Numbered from the stretch's first letter, positions 49,151 through 61,273 are shown. The stretch is 64,000 nucleotides of DNA from Ananas comosus (GCF_001540865.1 NC_033629.1:11867607-11931606); one strand, 5' to 3'. Numbers and translations are program-made. The notes: a model not told the origin generated them from the letters alone.

Positions 49151-49914
49151 CATTATTACATGGCAGGAAATTAATCAGACTAGAAACTTTCTGTTCTGAC
49201 ATTATGTTAAAATAATATAAAACGACCATACTTTTCTAAGAGCTTAATTTACCAGAGAATGATATTTTTACTTTTTTATTGAACACAAAATTTGACCAAC
49301 AAATCAAACAAACTTAAATGTACCATTGGAGTACTTGAGAATACTCTTTACATTATTAGTCCAATAAATAATTTCACTCATTAAAATATGTGAAAAAAGA
49401 AAAGAAATGATAAAAAAGAGTAAACATGATGGGTTGCATGTTGTAATCACCTGTTAAAAGCAGTTTCCAATTGTGACAGTGTCAAGCAACATTGAGCTTC
49501 AGTTAATTGCTTATAATTAATTAGACCCATCATTAATAAAAAAAATTTCCAAGGATCTTCTTAAGTATATATCCAATCTCTTCTTATAACACTTAATAAA
49601 CTCCATATATTTATTTAAATTTTAAGCTAAGATAATTAGATATAGGTGGTTTGATTAAATTATTTTTTTCTTCGTAAATAATATCCCAGTTGGCATGATT
49701 AATTAATAAAAACTAAGCTGTTAGTGATTTAGTAAGTATAATAAAATCAAGTCCATTAAAAAATTTAAGTTCCTTGAACAAACACATGATCCTAATATCT
49801 CAAAATTCCCATAACAAATTTTTTTTTGGTAAAAATGTATGGAGAAACCCTCAAACTATAGGCTCTTCTGAACTAACTCCCCTAACTTGTTTTTTGTTTT
49901 TTTGGATTAAGACA

Positions 49915-49988
49915 CACCTCAACTCCTGACTTTTTTATTTTAGTTCTCATNCACCTCAACTCCTGACTTTTTTTATTTTAGTTCTTAT
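49915..49988. other. Duplicated ends around a single N (likely assembly join)
   Basis: Bases 49915-49950 and 49952-49988 are the same sequence (cacctcaactcctgac, a T run, attttagttct, cat or tat) apart from one extra T and one change, separated by a single N at 49951. Confidence 0.85.
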
Positions 49989-50610
49989 ACTTAATTTAAT
50001 TAGATTTAATGACTCTATTAGTTATTAACTTGTTAATTGATTGAATTTTATTTGCTATTATAAAGTGACTAAATTTGGTGAAATCACCAATAAGTTTGAT
50101 AAAATTCTCTAATTTTTTATTAAAATCACTTAATTCCAAAATGTGAGAAATTTGATGAGGACATAATTCAAAAATTATTGGGTCCCAATTCATTTGGAAA
50201 TGGGTCATATTCGGGCATGTCGCACTATGGGCCGGGCCGTATTTTCTCAGGTTCAGGCTCCGGCCCGGAATTTTTTAGTTCGGATCGCGTGAATAGTGAT
50301 GGCCCTCCTAAAAATGTTTTGTGGACCACACTACATATTATACCTACACGCAAAGTTTTACTTATGATTCTTAAACTATGAGACATGTAATATTTTAATC
50401 TCAAATTTTAATTTGTTATAATTTCTAGCTTGAATTTTATAATTTGTTTTAATCAAGTCCTCTAGTATAATTCAGCTGACTCAGTGATACCATGTCGCTG
50501 ATATTGCAGTGTTGTGATTGGTCACACAGCAATGACTAAGATGTTATATCACTACTATACCAGCCACATATCAACATCCAATCAAGTAAATTAAACTGTA
50601 GAACTTGATT

Positions 50611-51510
50611 TTTTTTTTTTTTTTTTTTTGAGAAAGAGGTAGTAAGCTACCTGCTTCATTCATTAAGTGAAATGAACTTAGCTTACAAGATGAAAGCAGC
50701 TAGGGCCTCCTAAACGAACCGGGAAGCAAAGAAGAAAAAAGACAAAAAGCCAAAACATCGGCGCTACATCTAGAGAGAGTAAAACTTACACTGGAACATA
50801 CAGAGGGCGAGAAACAGAAGGAATGAAAAACGAGAATGAAAGAATGCTCACGGGTGGAGAACTTCGGTCCAATCTTCTATCAAAGAAGCAACACGTTCCA
50901 ATGCTCAGGTAGCATCGGGGACCGGCTCTCTGAAGATGCTGTTATTGCGTTCCGTCCATACGACCCACCAGATTGCCGCCAAACGTGTGAGTTTTTTCGT
51001 TCTCGTCCTGGCAATGGGGGAGTATGCTGTCTCTGTCCATACGTGCCTAACATCCCCAGAGTCTACATCGATTGTATCCGATTCTCCCGCGCAAATTAGC
51101 AGGTATCTGACGAAAACACAATCCCTGAAGAGGTGATCGCAGTTCTCTGGTGAGATTGCGCAAAAGATGCAACAATACGGATCCACCATGCACCCTCGAC
51201 GTATCAATCTATCGGCGGTAAGTAATCTCTTGCGGAGTAATATCCAGATGAAGATTTTGATTTTGGTCGGAAGTTTTAAACACCAAAGGTGGTGGTACAT
51301 TAGGTCTCTCTGACTTGCGTCGGTGACAAAATCATAGAGGGATTTAACCGTGAATATTTGGTTGGAGTTCCAACGCCACTCTATTATATCCGGTGTGTCC
51401 ATTGGACAATACTGGGCAACCTGATCTGTTGGCGACTATATTCGTCAGTATTTGTTGCGAGGCCTCTGACAATGAAATGCCATCTCCATCCTTTTTCATT
51501 CCAGCATTGT
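50611..51510 (-). mobile_element. 5'-truncated LINE (non-LTR retrotransposon)
   Basis: Minus-strand insertion: coding sequence for a reverse-transcriptase zinc-binding domain, a 3' UTR, then a poly-A (T run 50611-50629). It is flanked by the 10-base direct repeat gaacttgatt at 50601-50610 and 51511-51520. Its 3' end (agctaagttcatttcactta, gcaggtagcttactacc, tctttctc, poly-A) resembles the SINE tail in this window. Confidence 0.88.
50905..51402 (-). pseudogene. Reverse transcriptase zinc-binding (zf-RVT) remnant
   Basis: About 165 open codons matching the C-terminal zf-RVT region of plant LINE polyproteins: FTVKSLYDFV, LPTKIKIFIWILLRKRLLTA, DRLIRRG, a Cys/His cluster (CCIFC, CDHLFRDC), and IWWVVWTERNNSIFRE. 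The reverse transcriptase and endonuclease domains are absent because the element is 5'-truncated, so this is not an active element. Confidence 0.88.
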
Positions 51511-51627
51511 GAACTTGATTGTTACAACATGAAAAGTTGGTGTTAGAAATAATTACAACAATTAATTAAAGTTTAAGGACCAAAGTGCCACGTACGCATG
51601 TCGTGATTTGAGAACTACAACTATAAG

Positions 51628-51675
51628 GTTTTTTTTTTTTTTCTTTTTTTTTTGAGAGATGGGTAGCACGCTACC
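51628..51675 (-). mobile_element. 48-bp tail-only retro-insertion with 15-bp target-site duplication
   Basis: Only a T-rich run and gagagatgggtagcacgcta plus two bases, the last 3' nucleotides of the SINE tail on the minus strand. Flanked by the perfect repeat aactacaactataag at 51613-51627 and 51676-51690. Confidence 0.9.
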
Positions 51676-52264
51676 AACTACAACTATAAGTTAATTTGGT
51701 CATTTATAGTTGGGAGTTTTCGCAACTATTTATAGATGTTCTAATTGGTTTGTACCACAAATATTGTTGTCCCGTTATTCTAGGGTACAAACACTAAAAT
51801 ACATTATTTTGAATTCAAGTTCAATCAATGGAAGGAAAAGCTTACTGGATTAAAAACAAAAAAGGGGGCATCATGTTCTCTTTTTGGTACATTTCGTTTG
51901 GTATATAAAACATAGATCATATATAGATAATAGTAAAGTTAAGGGTCCACCACCACCCTTTAGTGTGTGTATATATATATATATATATATAGTGGTAAAT
52001 GAAAAAATAGTGTATCTGTTATGCACAGTAGTTTACGTAGAAGAAATTAATATCTCCCTCAATTATGTTAGGTTGATGTCCCCTACATGTCTAATAAATT
52101 TCCTTTTTGGATCCACATTTAATTATTCTAGGGTTTTTTCTAAGATGCTTATAAGCTAGAGTATTTTAAATGAAAAAATTTTCTCGAAGCATAAACTTAA
52201 CTCGAGTCGGATGTGAAAATGTTGAGCTGAACATAGTAACCAAAGTATCAAAATCTGGTTTATA

Positions 52265-52565
52265 TAAACTTTTAGATAAATTGCATATTTGGATAAACTT
52301 TAATTTGTTGTAATTTTTTACTCGAAATTTTAGAATTGTTGCAATCAAATCCCATAAACTAACGTACAGATGATATAATAGTGTTGTGATTGATGATGCG
52401 CTAATAATTAAAAACTCACATCATTTTTAAATCAATCAACTAAACTAAATTATGTGACTTGATTATAATAATTTTACGAGTTCGAGTCAAAACATGTAAT
52501 AAATTAAGATTTGAGAACTACTAAAATATTGTCACGTGCCTGTGACAGGTTGAGAACCAAATGAA
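52265..52565. repeat. Dispersed repeat, 'ggtcctcaaattttaatttg' family
   Basis: Left: taaactttaatttgttgtaa, ttttttactcgaaatttt. Middle: gtgttgtgattgatgatgcg. Right: acgagttcgagtcaaaacat, aggttgagaaccaaatg. Same plan as the other family members. Confidence 0.6.
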
Positions 52566-54156
52566 ATTCTAACCGGATCAGGTTGAGCGGGTCGGGTCTG
52601 CTCGGGTCGGCTCGGGCCTACTTAAACCTCACAGTTTTCCTGTAATGGAGCGGGTCGGGTCAGATTTTCTCGGGCCTACTTAAACATGACATTTTGTCAT
52701 GTGATGCATTGGATCCGCATCATTAAACCTGTTTTTTATAGTCACTGACACACTGTGAATGCTTTGGATCCATGCATGGGTGGCATGCGTAAGATGACAA
52801 AGTTGATAGGAAAGGATATAAAAATTTAATATTTAACTTATGGCTTAATTATATTATATTATATTGTATTTTACAGATTTTACACTTTACTTACTGTATA
52901 ATTAATTTTTTTTCAAAAGCACCCGTCTACTATTCTTTTTTTTTTTTTTCAATCTTTATACCATAAACATTAGTAATAAATTAATAATTTTATATGAATG
53001 CTGTTGAAAATATTAATTAAAAGTGATAGATCAAAGGCCTGCAAATCTGTATTTTCAGAATAAACCTAAATACGTGTTAGGGAGTTTTGAACTGAGCCCA
53101 GAACCACATGAGCCAACGAATATGACATGTTGAACGGAACTCATTTGACCTAAAAGTTTAAGTCTATTAGGTTTGAGTTCACTGGTATATATCAATTCTT
53201 TACTCTCTTGTTAATTATCTGATATGGACGTCAAATGAAACACATTCAATCTAAAAGTTTAAGTCTATTAAATTTGAGTTCACTAGTATATATCAATTTT
53301 TTACTTTTTTATTTATTATTCTATATGGTATTATTCACATGTGATCTCGTACCGGTGCGAAATGTCATACCCCCTAGAAATAAAAATAACACATGAGAAA
53401 TTTTGTAGCAAGGTCTCCGGACTCTAAAAAAGTACCAATCAAATGTAAAGTTTGTTAGGCGGAATGACAAACGAAGAATCATTTTGCCCGAAATATTTCT
53501 CTGGCTAAAATGAATTAAAGAAAAGATTCCATATTTGTCGAATTAACGTTATCTCACAACATAAATTTTTGAAGAACGTTGACCGTTTCATATTCGTTAA
53601 CATAATATTATATATAACAAAAAATTAACCTTGAATTTGAAATACTATTATTCGCTGCTAGCTTAAATTTTTAAAGAACGATAATTATTTGATATTATTT
53701 AACAATATGGTAGACTATCTATCTCTTCACCATCTTATATTGCCAGTATAAAAAAACAAAAGGATGGCTGTTGCGCGTGAGAGAGAGAGTTCAAAACATC
53801 ATTGATTGACAGTTTTAAGCAAGAACTAGCTATTATAGGGATAGGTACAAGTATGGAGATAAGAAAAATCGTGTTTGGATGAAAATTAGGTTGTTTCCGG
53901 AGATAAGAACAATTTTAGATAGTTTTATATAGAAAATGGAGGTGTTGGTGGAGATAACCGAGAACTACTATTCTCGGATAAAAAATTAGCGTTTTAGAGA
54001 GAGAGAGAGAGAGAGAGTTTTAAACATCATTTGTCGACCGTTTTAAACTTTTAAAAAATAATGATTGTTTTATATTATTTAACAGTATTGTAGGCGTACT
54101 CTTTAGAAAGCAACACAAACACAATCTTATAATGCCCCAACATAGGATTGTTGTTG

Positions 54157-54157
<1 letters not shown>

Positions 54158-54231
<74 letters not shown>
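54158..54231. repeat. Compound (GT)n(GA)n microsatellite
   Basis: About 21 GT followed directly by about 15 GA dinucleotides. Confidence 0.95.
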
Positions 54232-54235
<4 letters not shown>

Positions 54236-54873
54236 TCCATCCATATATGAATGGTGGAATTAATGGAATAACTCGAAACCGAGGAAACAAAACTTTTCAG
54301 TTGTGGTCACCCCCTCCCACACCAACCAATTATTATTGTTCAGGGATGGGGATGAAAATAATAATTTCATGAGGGGCCAGATATAATGAATTCTGTCCAA
54401 GTAAACCTCCATATTTTTTACTGCTCATTCATTTTTCATCATTGAGCAAGACATATTCTGCCATTTTGTCCTTTTGTTAATAAGTATATATCCTTGGACT
54501 ATAATTGTATGTATAGGAAAGGGCTCTTCAACATTATTATATACATGTGGTATCTAAATTTATATTACCACCAACCACATCTTTTTCTTGATCTAGGTTT
54601 TTTAACCACATCTTCTTCTTCTTCTTCTTCTTTATTTCTTATATTTTGTGGGTACGTAAAAGAAATATGAAATAAATGCATGGAGATCGACCCTCTCAAG
54701 TCGTTCTAAAATGGAGCCTCTAACTTTTTATTTTTATTTTATAGGTTGGAGCCCTTCTTAAATAATTTTTAATTTTCCTTTTTTAATCTGAGTTATTTCT
54801 TTTATCTCAAATGAATTAAAAGTTTATTAAACTTAATGGATCTATTAACTACCGGTCATTACAGAAATATTAG

Positions 54874-54874
<1 letters not shown>

Positions 54875-54920
<46 letters not shown>
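54875..54920. repeat. (TA)n microsatellite
   Basis: About 22 TA dinucleotides immediately left of the CACTA-like element. Confidence 0.95.
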
Positions 54921-54921
<1 letters not shown>

Positions 54922-54922
<1 letters not shown>

Positions 54923-55306
54923 ACTACAAAAAAGTTAACATTTAAAGACGTTTTTTTTTATATTTAATAATACTTAAAAACATTCCAATATATTCTAATA
55001 TTACATTTGAAAGCGTTAGTTAAAGCGTTTGGAAATAAAGAAACGTTTCGCATATACCGATTGACGCTTATGCCAAATATCCTAACACTTTAAAATGTCA
55101 GGATTTTAAAACATCCCGACGTTTTAAAGCGTCGAAAAATTAAAAATAATAGTAAAGTTTATCGTTTAATAAATTGACTTGATACAATAAAGAGTTCATA
55201 TGATGATACTTTTTTAAGCGTCGGTACTGGATATATTGTAGGAACACTTCTTCCAAGCTTCGTACGTCTAAAAAACGTTCTTATATATGTTGAGATTTTT
55301 TTGTAG
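54922..55306. mobile_element. CACTA-like non-autonomous element
   Basis: Starts cactacaaaaaagttaaca and ends tgagatttttttgtagt, inverted, the characteristic terminus of plant CACTA (CMC) transposons. The interior has subterminal words related to gacgttttaaagcgtcg in both orientations. No transposase. A 3-base target duplication cannot be confirmed because the right terminus is eroded. Confidence 0.65.
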
Positions 55307-55700
55307 TTATGTATGTTATTTATATGATTTAGATGTATTGAATGGATATAAAAGTGAGAAAGAAAAAATATATAAAATTACTAGAAGGAGAAATGCCAAT
55401 ACAATTTTTATAGTTACATATGAATTAAGTTGATATAATAAGTAAAAAAAATAATAATCCTAAAATAAAGAAGGTGTAAGATGTACATTAATCATTTTGG
55501 AGTCTACTAATAATATTGCTTTTAATTATATACCTCAATTAATTGTACTATTCATTTTAAGAATATATACTGTTCTACTTTTGTCCACAGTAGCCATCCA
55601 AATTATTTTAAATTACTGTTCATATTAATTATTTTTTTAAGGACAATAATGCAACTGTGTTCCATAGTCACACCACAAAGTATGGTATGCGCCAAATTTC

Positions 55701-55702
<2 letters not shown>

Positions 55703-55748
<46 letters not shown>
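55703..55748. repeat. (TA)n microsatellite ending at an N
   Basis: About 22 TA dinucleotides ending at N 55749, which joins directly to the 3' part of a MITE whose 5' part is missing. Confidence 0.9.
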
Positions 55749-55749
55749 N

Positions 55750-55863
55750 ACTTCAAATACGCAAGATCAATTCTAACGGAGCCGATCGTCGATTCGAAAA
55801 CTCCATCATCGAAAACGCCTCAGGAGGACGGAGGCCTCCGTGCTCCTGAGAGAAGAGCAGCCT
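55750..55863. mobile_element. MITE 'acggaggcctccgtgcta' family, 3' fragment (copy C)
   Basis: Contains aagatcaattctaacggagc, cgatcgtcgattcgaaaact, ccatcatcgaaaac and acggaggcctccgtgctcct. Only the right-hand fifth of the element is present, starting right after the N. Confidence 0.75.
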
Positions 55864-55887
55864 TGCTCTCTCTCTCTCTATATATGT

Positions 55888-56083
55888 AGTCCGGCTGCTA
55901 TGCTATCGATAGCACCAAGCATTTGGTTCTATCAAGTTTCCTGCCGTTAGATTAATCCTTTTGATTATTTTTAGCCGTTAGATTATACTATTCAACTATC
56001 ATCCTAACCGCACATTTCTCAATCCAAGAGCTAAAAAACTAATAGCACCAACAACTTGGTGCTATTGATAGTATTCCAGCCTA
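55888..56083. mobile_element. Short MITE, 'caccaaggacttggtgcta' family, copy 2
   Basis: Left end agtccggctgctatgctatc, right end gctattgatagtattccagc; inner agcaccaagcatttggttct and caacaacttggtgctatt. Sister of 39663-39883. Confidence 0.8.
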
Positions 56084-56112
56084 GTTCTATATATATATAT
56101 ATATATATATAT

Positions 56113-56773
56113 GGGCTAATGCTACTATCCTATTAATAGGATAGGAGTACTTGTCCTATCAAGTTGTTCTTGATGATCGAGATTCCGAATCGATGATCGG
56201 AGCCGTGGTTTACATGGTGATCAAAGTGTCGTAAAATCGACAAATTTTTTTATTTTTTTTGAGAGATAGGTAGCACTCCCGCTACCCGCTTCGTTTATTT
56301 CAGTTAGAAATAAACTTAGCTGAAAATGTGAATCAACTAGGATTGGAACTTGGATCTCGGGTACCAACCACCAAGCCCTTTGCCACTTGCTCTAGGGACG
56401 GTCGGTAAAATCGACAATTTTTGACGGCCTATATGAGCCGTTTGCTTGTTTAACGGTGTAGAGCAATTCAAATTACTTGAATTTTTGATAGAAAATTTTT
56501 TATACTATTTAGATAATATTTGATAACTCTGATTACGAACTGAGAAAGTCTAACCTCTATTTTAAGAAGGATATTCATTTATGACCGTTCATTTTTCAAC
56601 TCTTAAGATGAACTTGATAATAATTTTTAAATAATACAAAATTTGGTTTCTAAACATTTCTAATTGTGTAGATCAATTTCAACGGTGCCGATTATTAATT
56701 TGAAGTTCCGATCATTCAAATCGACTTGATAGGACAAGGGTCCCAATCCTATTAATAGGATAGTAGCCGACCC
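56113..56773. mobile_element. MITE 'cctattaataggatag' family, interrupted by a SINE
   Basis: Inverted ends: ctactatcctattaatagg at left, cctattaataggatagtag at right. Interior aagttgttcttgatgatcga and its partner gatcattcaaatcgacttga recall the 'acggaggcc' family. A SINE (56244-56404) sits inside. TA runs flank both sides. Confidence 0.85.
56244..56404 (-). mobile_element. tRNA-derived SINE nested in a MITE, 13-bp target-site duplication
   Basis: Minus strand: tagagcaagtggcaaag (A box), gatccaagttccaatcc (B box), cagctaagtttatttc, gaagcgggtagcgggagtgc, tatctctc, poly-A. Flanked by gtaaaatcgacaa at 56231-56243 and 56405-56417. Confidence 0.92.
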
Positions 56774-56819
56774 TACATATATATATATATATAGAGAGAG
56801 AGGGAGAGAGCTACTATAT

Positions 56820-57676
<857 letters not shown>

Positions 57677-57911
57677 TGTATGAAAAGTATATCTATTATT
57701 CATTGAGATAATATGTATTTTCTTAATTATTGGGAGTGAGAGAAAAGTAAGGCCATACAATTTTTAATCCAAAGGTCAAAAAGTCGGAAGCATTAAATAC
57801 TCTGTACTTCTGATAGCATAGTAGCTCTACACTATATGTATGAAAAGTATATCTATTATTCATTGAGATAATATGTATTTTCTTAATTATTGGGAGTGAG
57901 AGAAAAGTAAG

Positions 57912-58010
57912 GAGCTACCTATTTCGTTTATTTTTTAGAAATAAAATCAGCCAGTGTTAAATATGTCTCAAAATTTAATTGTCGAGTTTGATTTTCTGCC
58001 CCTAATTCAC
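57912..58010 (-). repeat. SINE remnant
   Basis: Minus strand: a B-box-like aatcaaactcgac, then ttttatttct, aacgaaataggtagctcc. Poly-A and terminal tail missing. Diverged from the family copies. Confidence 0.55.
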
Positions 58011-58064
58011 CAACAGTTTCTCAGTAGAATAAATTTAAGAAAAAAATAAATTGTGAAGGAAGAG

Positions 58065-58175
58065 GGGGATGTTTTCGGTGGAAGCGGAAGGTCAGGTTGG
58101 TACGGATCGGTGCGAAGGAAAAAGCGGATGTTTTTGGTGGAAGCAAAAGGGTCAGGTTGGTACGGATCGGATGAG
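58065..58175. repeat. Two-copy short tandem repeat
   Basis: gatgttttcggtggaagc, then ggtcaggttggtacggatcg recurs as gatgtttttggtggaagc, then ggtcaggttggtacggatcg about 60 bases later. A similar two-copy pattern (ctttttgcactaaaggcgtg / ccttttgccctaaaagcgtg) follows to about 58275. Short reading frames here do not resemble a known protein. Confidence 0.7.
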
Positions 58176-58551
58176 ATTTTGAATAAATCCATTAAGGAAC
58201 AAATGGGTCGTTTCTTTCTTTTTGCACTAAAGGCGTGATTGCCATTTCTTTCCTTTTGCCCTAAAAGCGTGATTCGTGTTATATTCTCCACAATATTGTA
58301 CTATCTTTTTCGTATATGTAGTGAACTTCTCTGCTACTTTGTTCTTGATTTTTTTTTCTCTAAAGAATTTTTTACGTAAATCTTTATTTTCATTCTTCTT
58401 TTACAGCTTTATGGTTTGTTTACTTTACGATCGTCGTTTTCATTTTTGTTTATATTCCTATTATAATAATTAAAAATATAAAGCAATTAAGAGTTAATTT
58501 AAACTTGAAATTTCAGGTACAAACTATCAAGCCTTAAGCTAACCGTGTTAG

Positions 58552-58587
<36 letters not shown>

Positions 58588-58780
58588 ATGCATGTGTGTG
58601 TGTTTGTCTAAGTTGCTAGCTCTTCTTCGTAATTAGTTTTCTATTATTGTTTAGCTTCCGATTAAGGATAACCCTTATGTTAGGTCTTATTATTTCTCAA
58701 ACTTTTATATCCTTCAATGAGTTACTAATTACTTCAAAATTCCGTCAATTAATTTCTTAACTAGTCTAAGTTTAGAACTA

Positions 58781-59288
58781 AGCTGGTATACTATTGGTAG
58801 CACGGAGGCCTTCGTGCTATCTAGTTGTTTTCGATTATGCGGCTTCCAAATTAACGATCGGTTCTGTTAAACTTGATCTACATTATTGAAAGTATTTAAA
58901 ACTAAATTTTATATTTTTTCGACATTATTTGACTAGTGATCAAAAGATCTCAAAATTGATAATTTTAATGCCCGATGTGATGCACTTGTTAATTTAATAT
59001 ATAAAATAATCTAAATCTGATGAAATTTTTATAGAATTTTTTTTTCATCATTTAAAGTAAGATCAGTACATCAGATTTTAAATTCAAATTTTTTATCATT
59101 ATTTTTATAAAATTTTTATTTTCAGCCGTTTATTTTTAGACTACTCATTTGATAAGTAAATAATGTCGAAAAATTATGAAATTCAGTTTCCAAATAATTT
59201 TAATATTATAGATCAAATCTAGTGGAGCCGACCGCCGATTAGGAAGCTGCATCATTGAGATCTCCGTACTATCGATAGTATACCAGCT
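58781..59288. mobile_element. MITE 'acggaggcctccgtgcta' family, copy D
   Basis: Left end agctggtatactattggtag; right end ctatcgatagtataccagct, well matched inverted repeats. Interior landmarks tagttgttttcgattatgcg, cttgatctacattattgaaa and cagccgtttatttttagact as in copies A and B. This copy is not in a TA tract. Confidence 0.88.
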
Positions 59289-59807
59289 GTACTCCTAAGT
59301 TTATAATTAAACTCTCAATCTTATATGATTGTTCATGAAGAATTATTCTACAACAAACAAATTAAATTAAAGTTTCGTGTAGAGAATTAAAGAGGATTAT
59401 TCTCAATCTCAAACAAGGAATCGGATGCGCTTCGCCCTCTCGAAGTAGCGGTGGCATCGAATCAACGAAATCCTGATGCTGAGACTCCAAAGAACAATTC
59501 AAACATGGGATTATTAATTAGCATAATAATAACACTATATATTTTCTAAATATTGTATAATAATATATGATAATAATTACAACAATTATAATTGTGGCGA
59601 GGATCGACGATAGTGGTAACGATGACGACGATGATGAAAACAATGTTCTTGCAGGTATATATAAGAATTAACCTCAGTGAAATTAAGTTTGAATCACATA
59701 ATAAAATACAATTTGAACTGATTTTTCAACCATTTGATTTTATTTGCATGATGGAGACTCTTTTTTGGCTTCACTTATGAGTAGATAAGCTCAACTGCAA
59801 GTGTGTG

Positions 59808-59847
<40 letters not shown>

Positions 59848-59858
59848 TAGAGAGAATT

Positions 59859-59885
<27 letters not shown>
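59808..59885. repeat. (TA)n and (GA)n microsatellite
   Basis: Two TA runs followed by GA runs, directly left of a MITE. Confidence 0.95.
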
Positions 59886-59890
<5 letters not shown>

Positions 59891-60423
59891 TCCTATGATA
59901 ACTATTGTATCGGGGTTCTGATATTATAGTCTTGTTTTTGATTCTATGGTATTCAAATCAACGATCCACATTGTTAAAATTAATATAGAGTATTTAAAAA
60001 TTTTAAAATAAAATATTATATTTGTTCTACATAATTTACTCTATGGTTAAATTATTTCAAAATTATTAATTTTCAATGGCTACTATGGTGAGTTTGTAAC
60101 TTAACGGTGTAAAAGAATCTAAACTTTTTCAAATTTTGATAGAAAATACTTTAAACTATCTAGATCAAGGTTATTATTTTTGATCTTCCATTCAAAAGTC
60201 ATATCCTCAAATTATAAAGATTGTTTAATTTCTACAGTTCATTTTGATACGATTTACTTACTAAGTAAACTATGTCGGAAAAAATTAAAATTTTATTTCT
60301 AAGAACTTCATTTATCCTAAATCATATTTAATAATGTGGATCGTTGATTTGAACACTCTAATATCGAAAACAAAACTATAGTATCAGAACTCTAATACTA
60401 TAGATAGCACAGTAACCTCATTC
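59886..60423. mobile_element. MITE with 'ctcctatgataactattgta' end
   Basis: Left end gggctcctatgataac, then tatcggggttctgatattat; right end atagtatcagaactctaat, then actatagatagcacagtaac. Inner atcaacgatccacattgtta and its partner taatgtggatcgttgatttg show about 60 bases of inverted ends. TA runs lie on both sides. Confidence 0.8.
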
Positions 60424-60923
60424 TATATATATATATTGATCACCATTGTTGTTTTTGACCATTAATTATGTATGTGGTTAAGAACGAATTATGTAAATAA
60501 ATTATCTATTGTGTAGGCCACACTAATGATAGTACGTGAGACACCTGTGCACTTAAGAGTTGAGATCAAAGCAAAAAATATGACAATAACTCAACTAAAT
60601 TCCAAGATTATTGTAATACAAAGATATAAAAAATCAGTTTAGTGATTCTCCACGCAACTACTTAATTTGGAGTGATTTACCTATATTAAGTGATCCTTTT
60701 TTGATCTTATTTGGTGATCTTCTCGAATATATAATATATGTATTGTTGTAATATTTGACTTCTAATTGTAATGACATTTTCTTGTTTTGTTGTTTTCACA
60801 GTTTTTTTTTGTGAATGAGACTCCTCAATAATTTCATAATTAATTAGCTAGTAAGCCACAGCATTACAACTCTTTTTTTTATAATATTAATTAAAAGCCG
60901 AGGGTATAAATTCCTTTCTTTTT

Positions 60924-61273
60924 AGGCTAAATTATATAAAATCTTTCTGTTAATACCAGCTTTTTTACTTTTTTCCTCTGTCATTTAAAAACCTACACTT
61001 TACCCCTTTACAAAATAAATTCACAGGGGTTACGGTGTTAACTCTAATGACAAAATGATCAATTTGCCCCTCAACAGGCGGCAATATTGAGGAGGAGACT
61101 GAGGGTATTTTTGGTATAAAAAATATATAATAATATTTTATAAACGGAACACTAACAGCAGGGAGTGAAGTGAACATTTTTTATTTTACAAATGGACAAA
61201 GTGTAGGTTTTTAAATGACAGGGGGAAAATAAAAAAGCGGGTATTGATAGAAGGGTTTTCTGTAATTTAGCCT
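60924..61273. mobile_element. MITE, 'aggctaaattatataaaat' family
   Basis: 350 bases with about 90-base inverted ends: aggctaaat and atttagcct at the very ends; then cagcttttttactttttt / ataaaaaagcgggtatt; then tcatttaaaaacctacactt / aagtgtaggtttttaaatga. Related copy at 30361-30738. Confidence 0.88.

Larger units (their letters stand above)
50375..51620. repeat. Dispersed repeat, 'ggtcctcaaattttaatttg' family, split by a LINE
   Basis: Left half 50375-50610: tctcaaattttaatttgtta, tagcttgaattttataattt, then catcactactatacc-type words. Right half 51511-51620: gaacttgattgttacaaca, taattaaagtttaaggacca, ending in gtgatttgagaac. Joined without the 900-base insertion they give one family member with inverted ends. 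Confidence 0.7.

Noticed and set aside
50905..51402. Host gene with a zinc-finger domain
   Set aside because: The zf-RVT order, poly-A, 3' tail and target-site duplication identify it as a LINE fragment.
58007..58291. Open frame of 94 codons with repeated PYQPD-like words
   Set aside because: The repetition comes from a two-copy 60-base tandem repeat; no domain and no start context.
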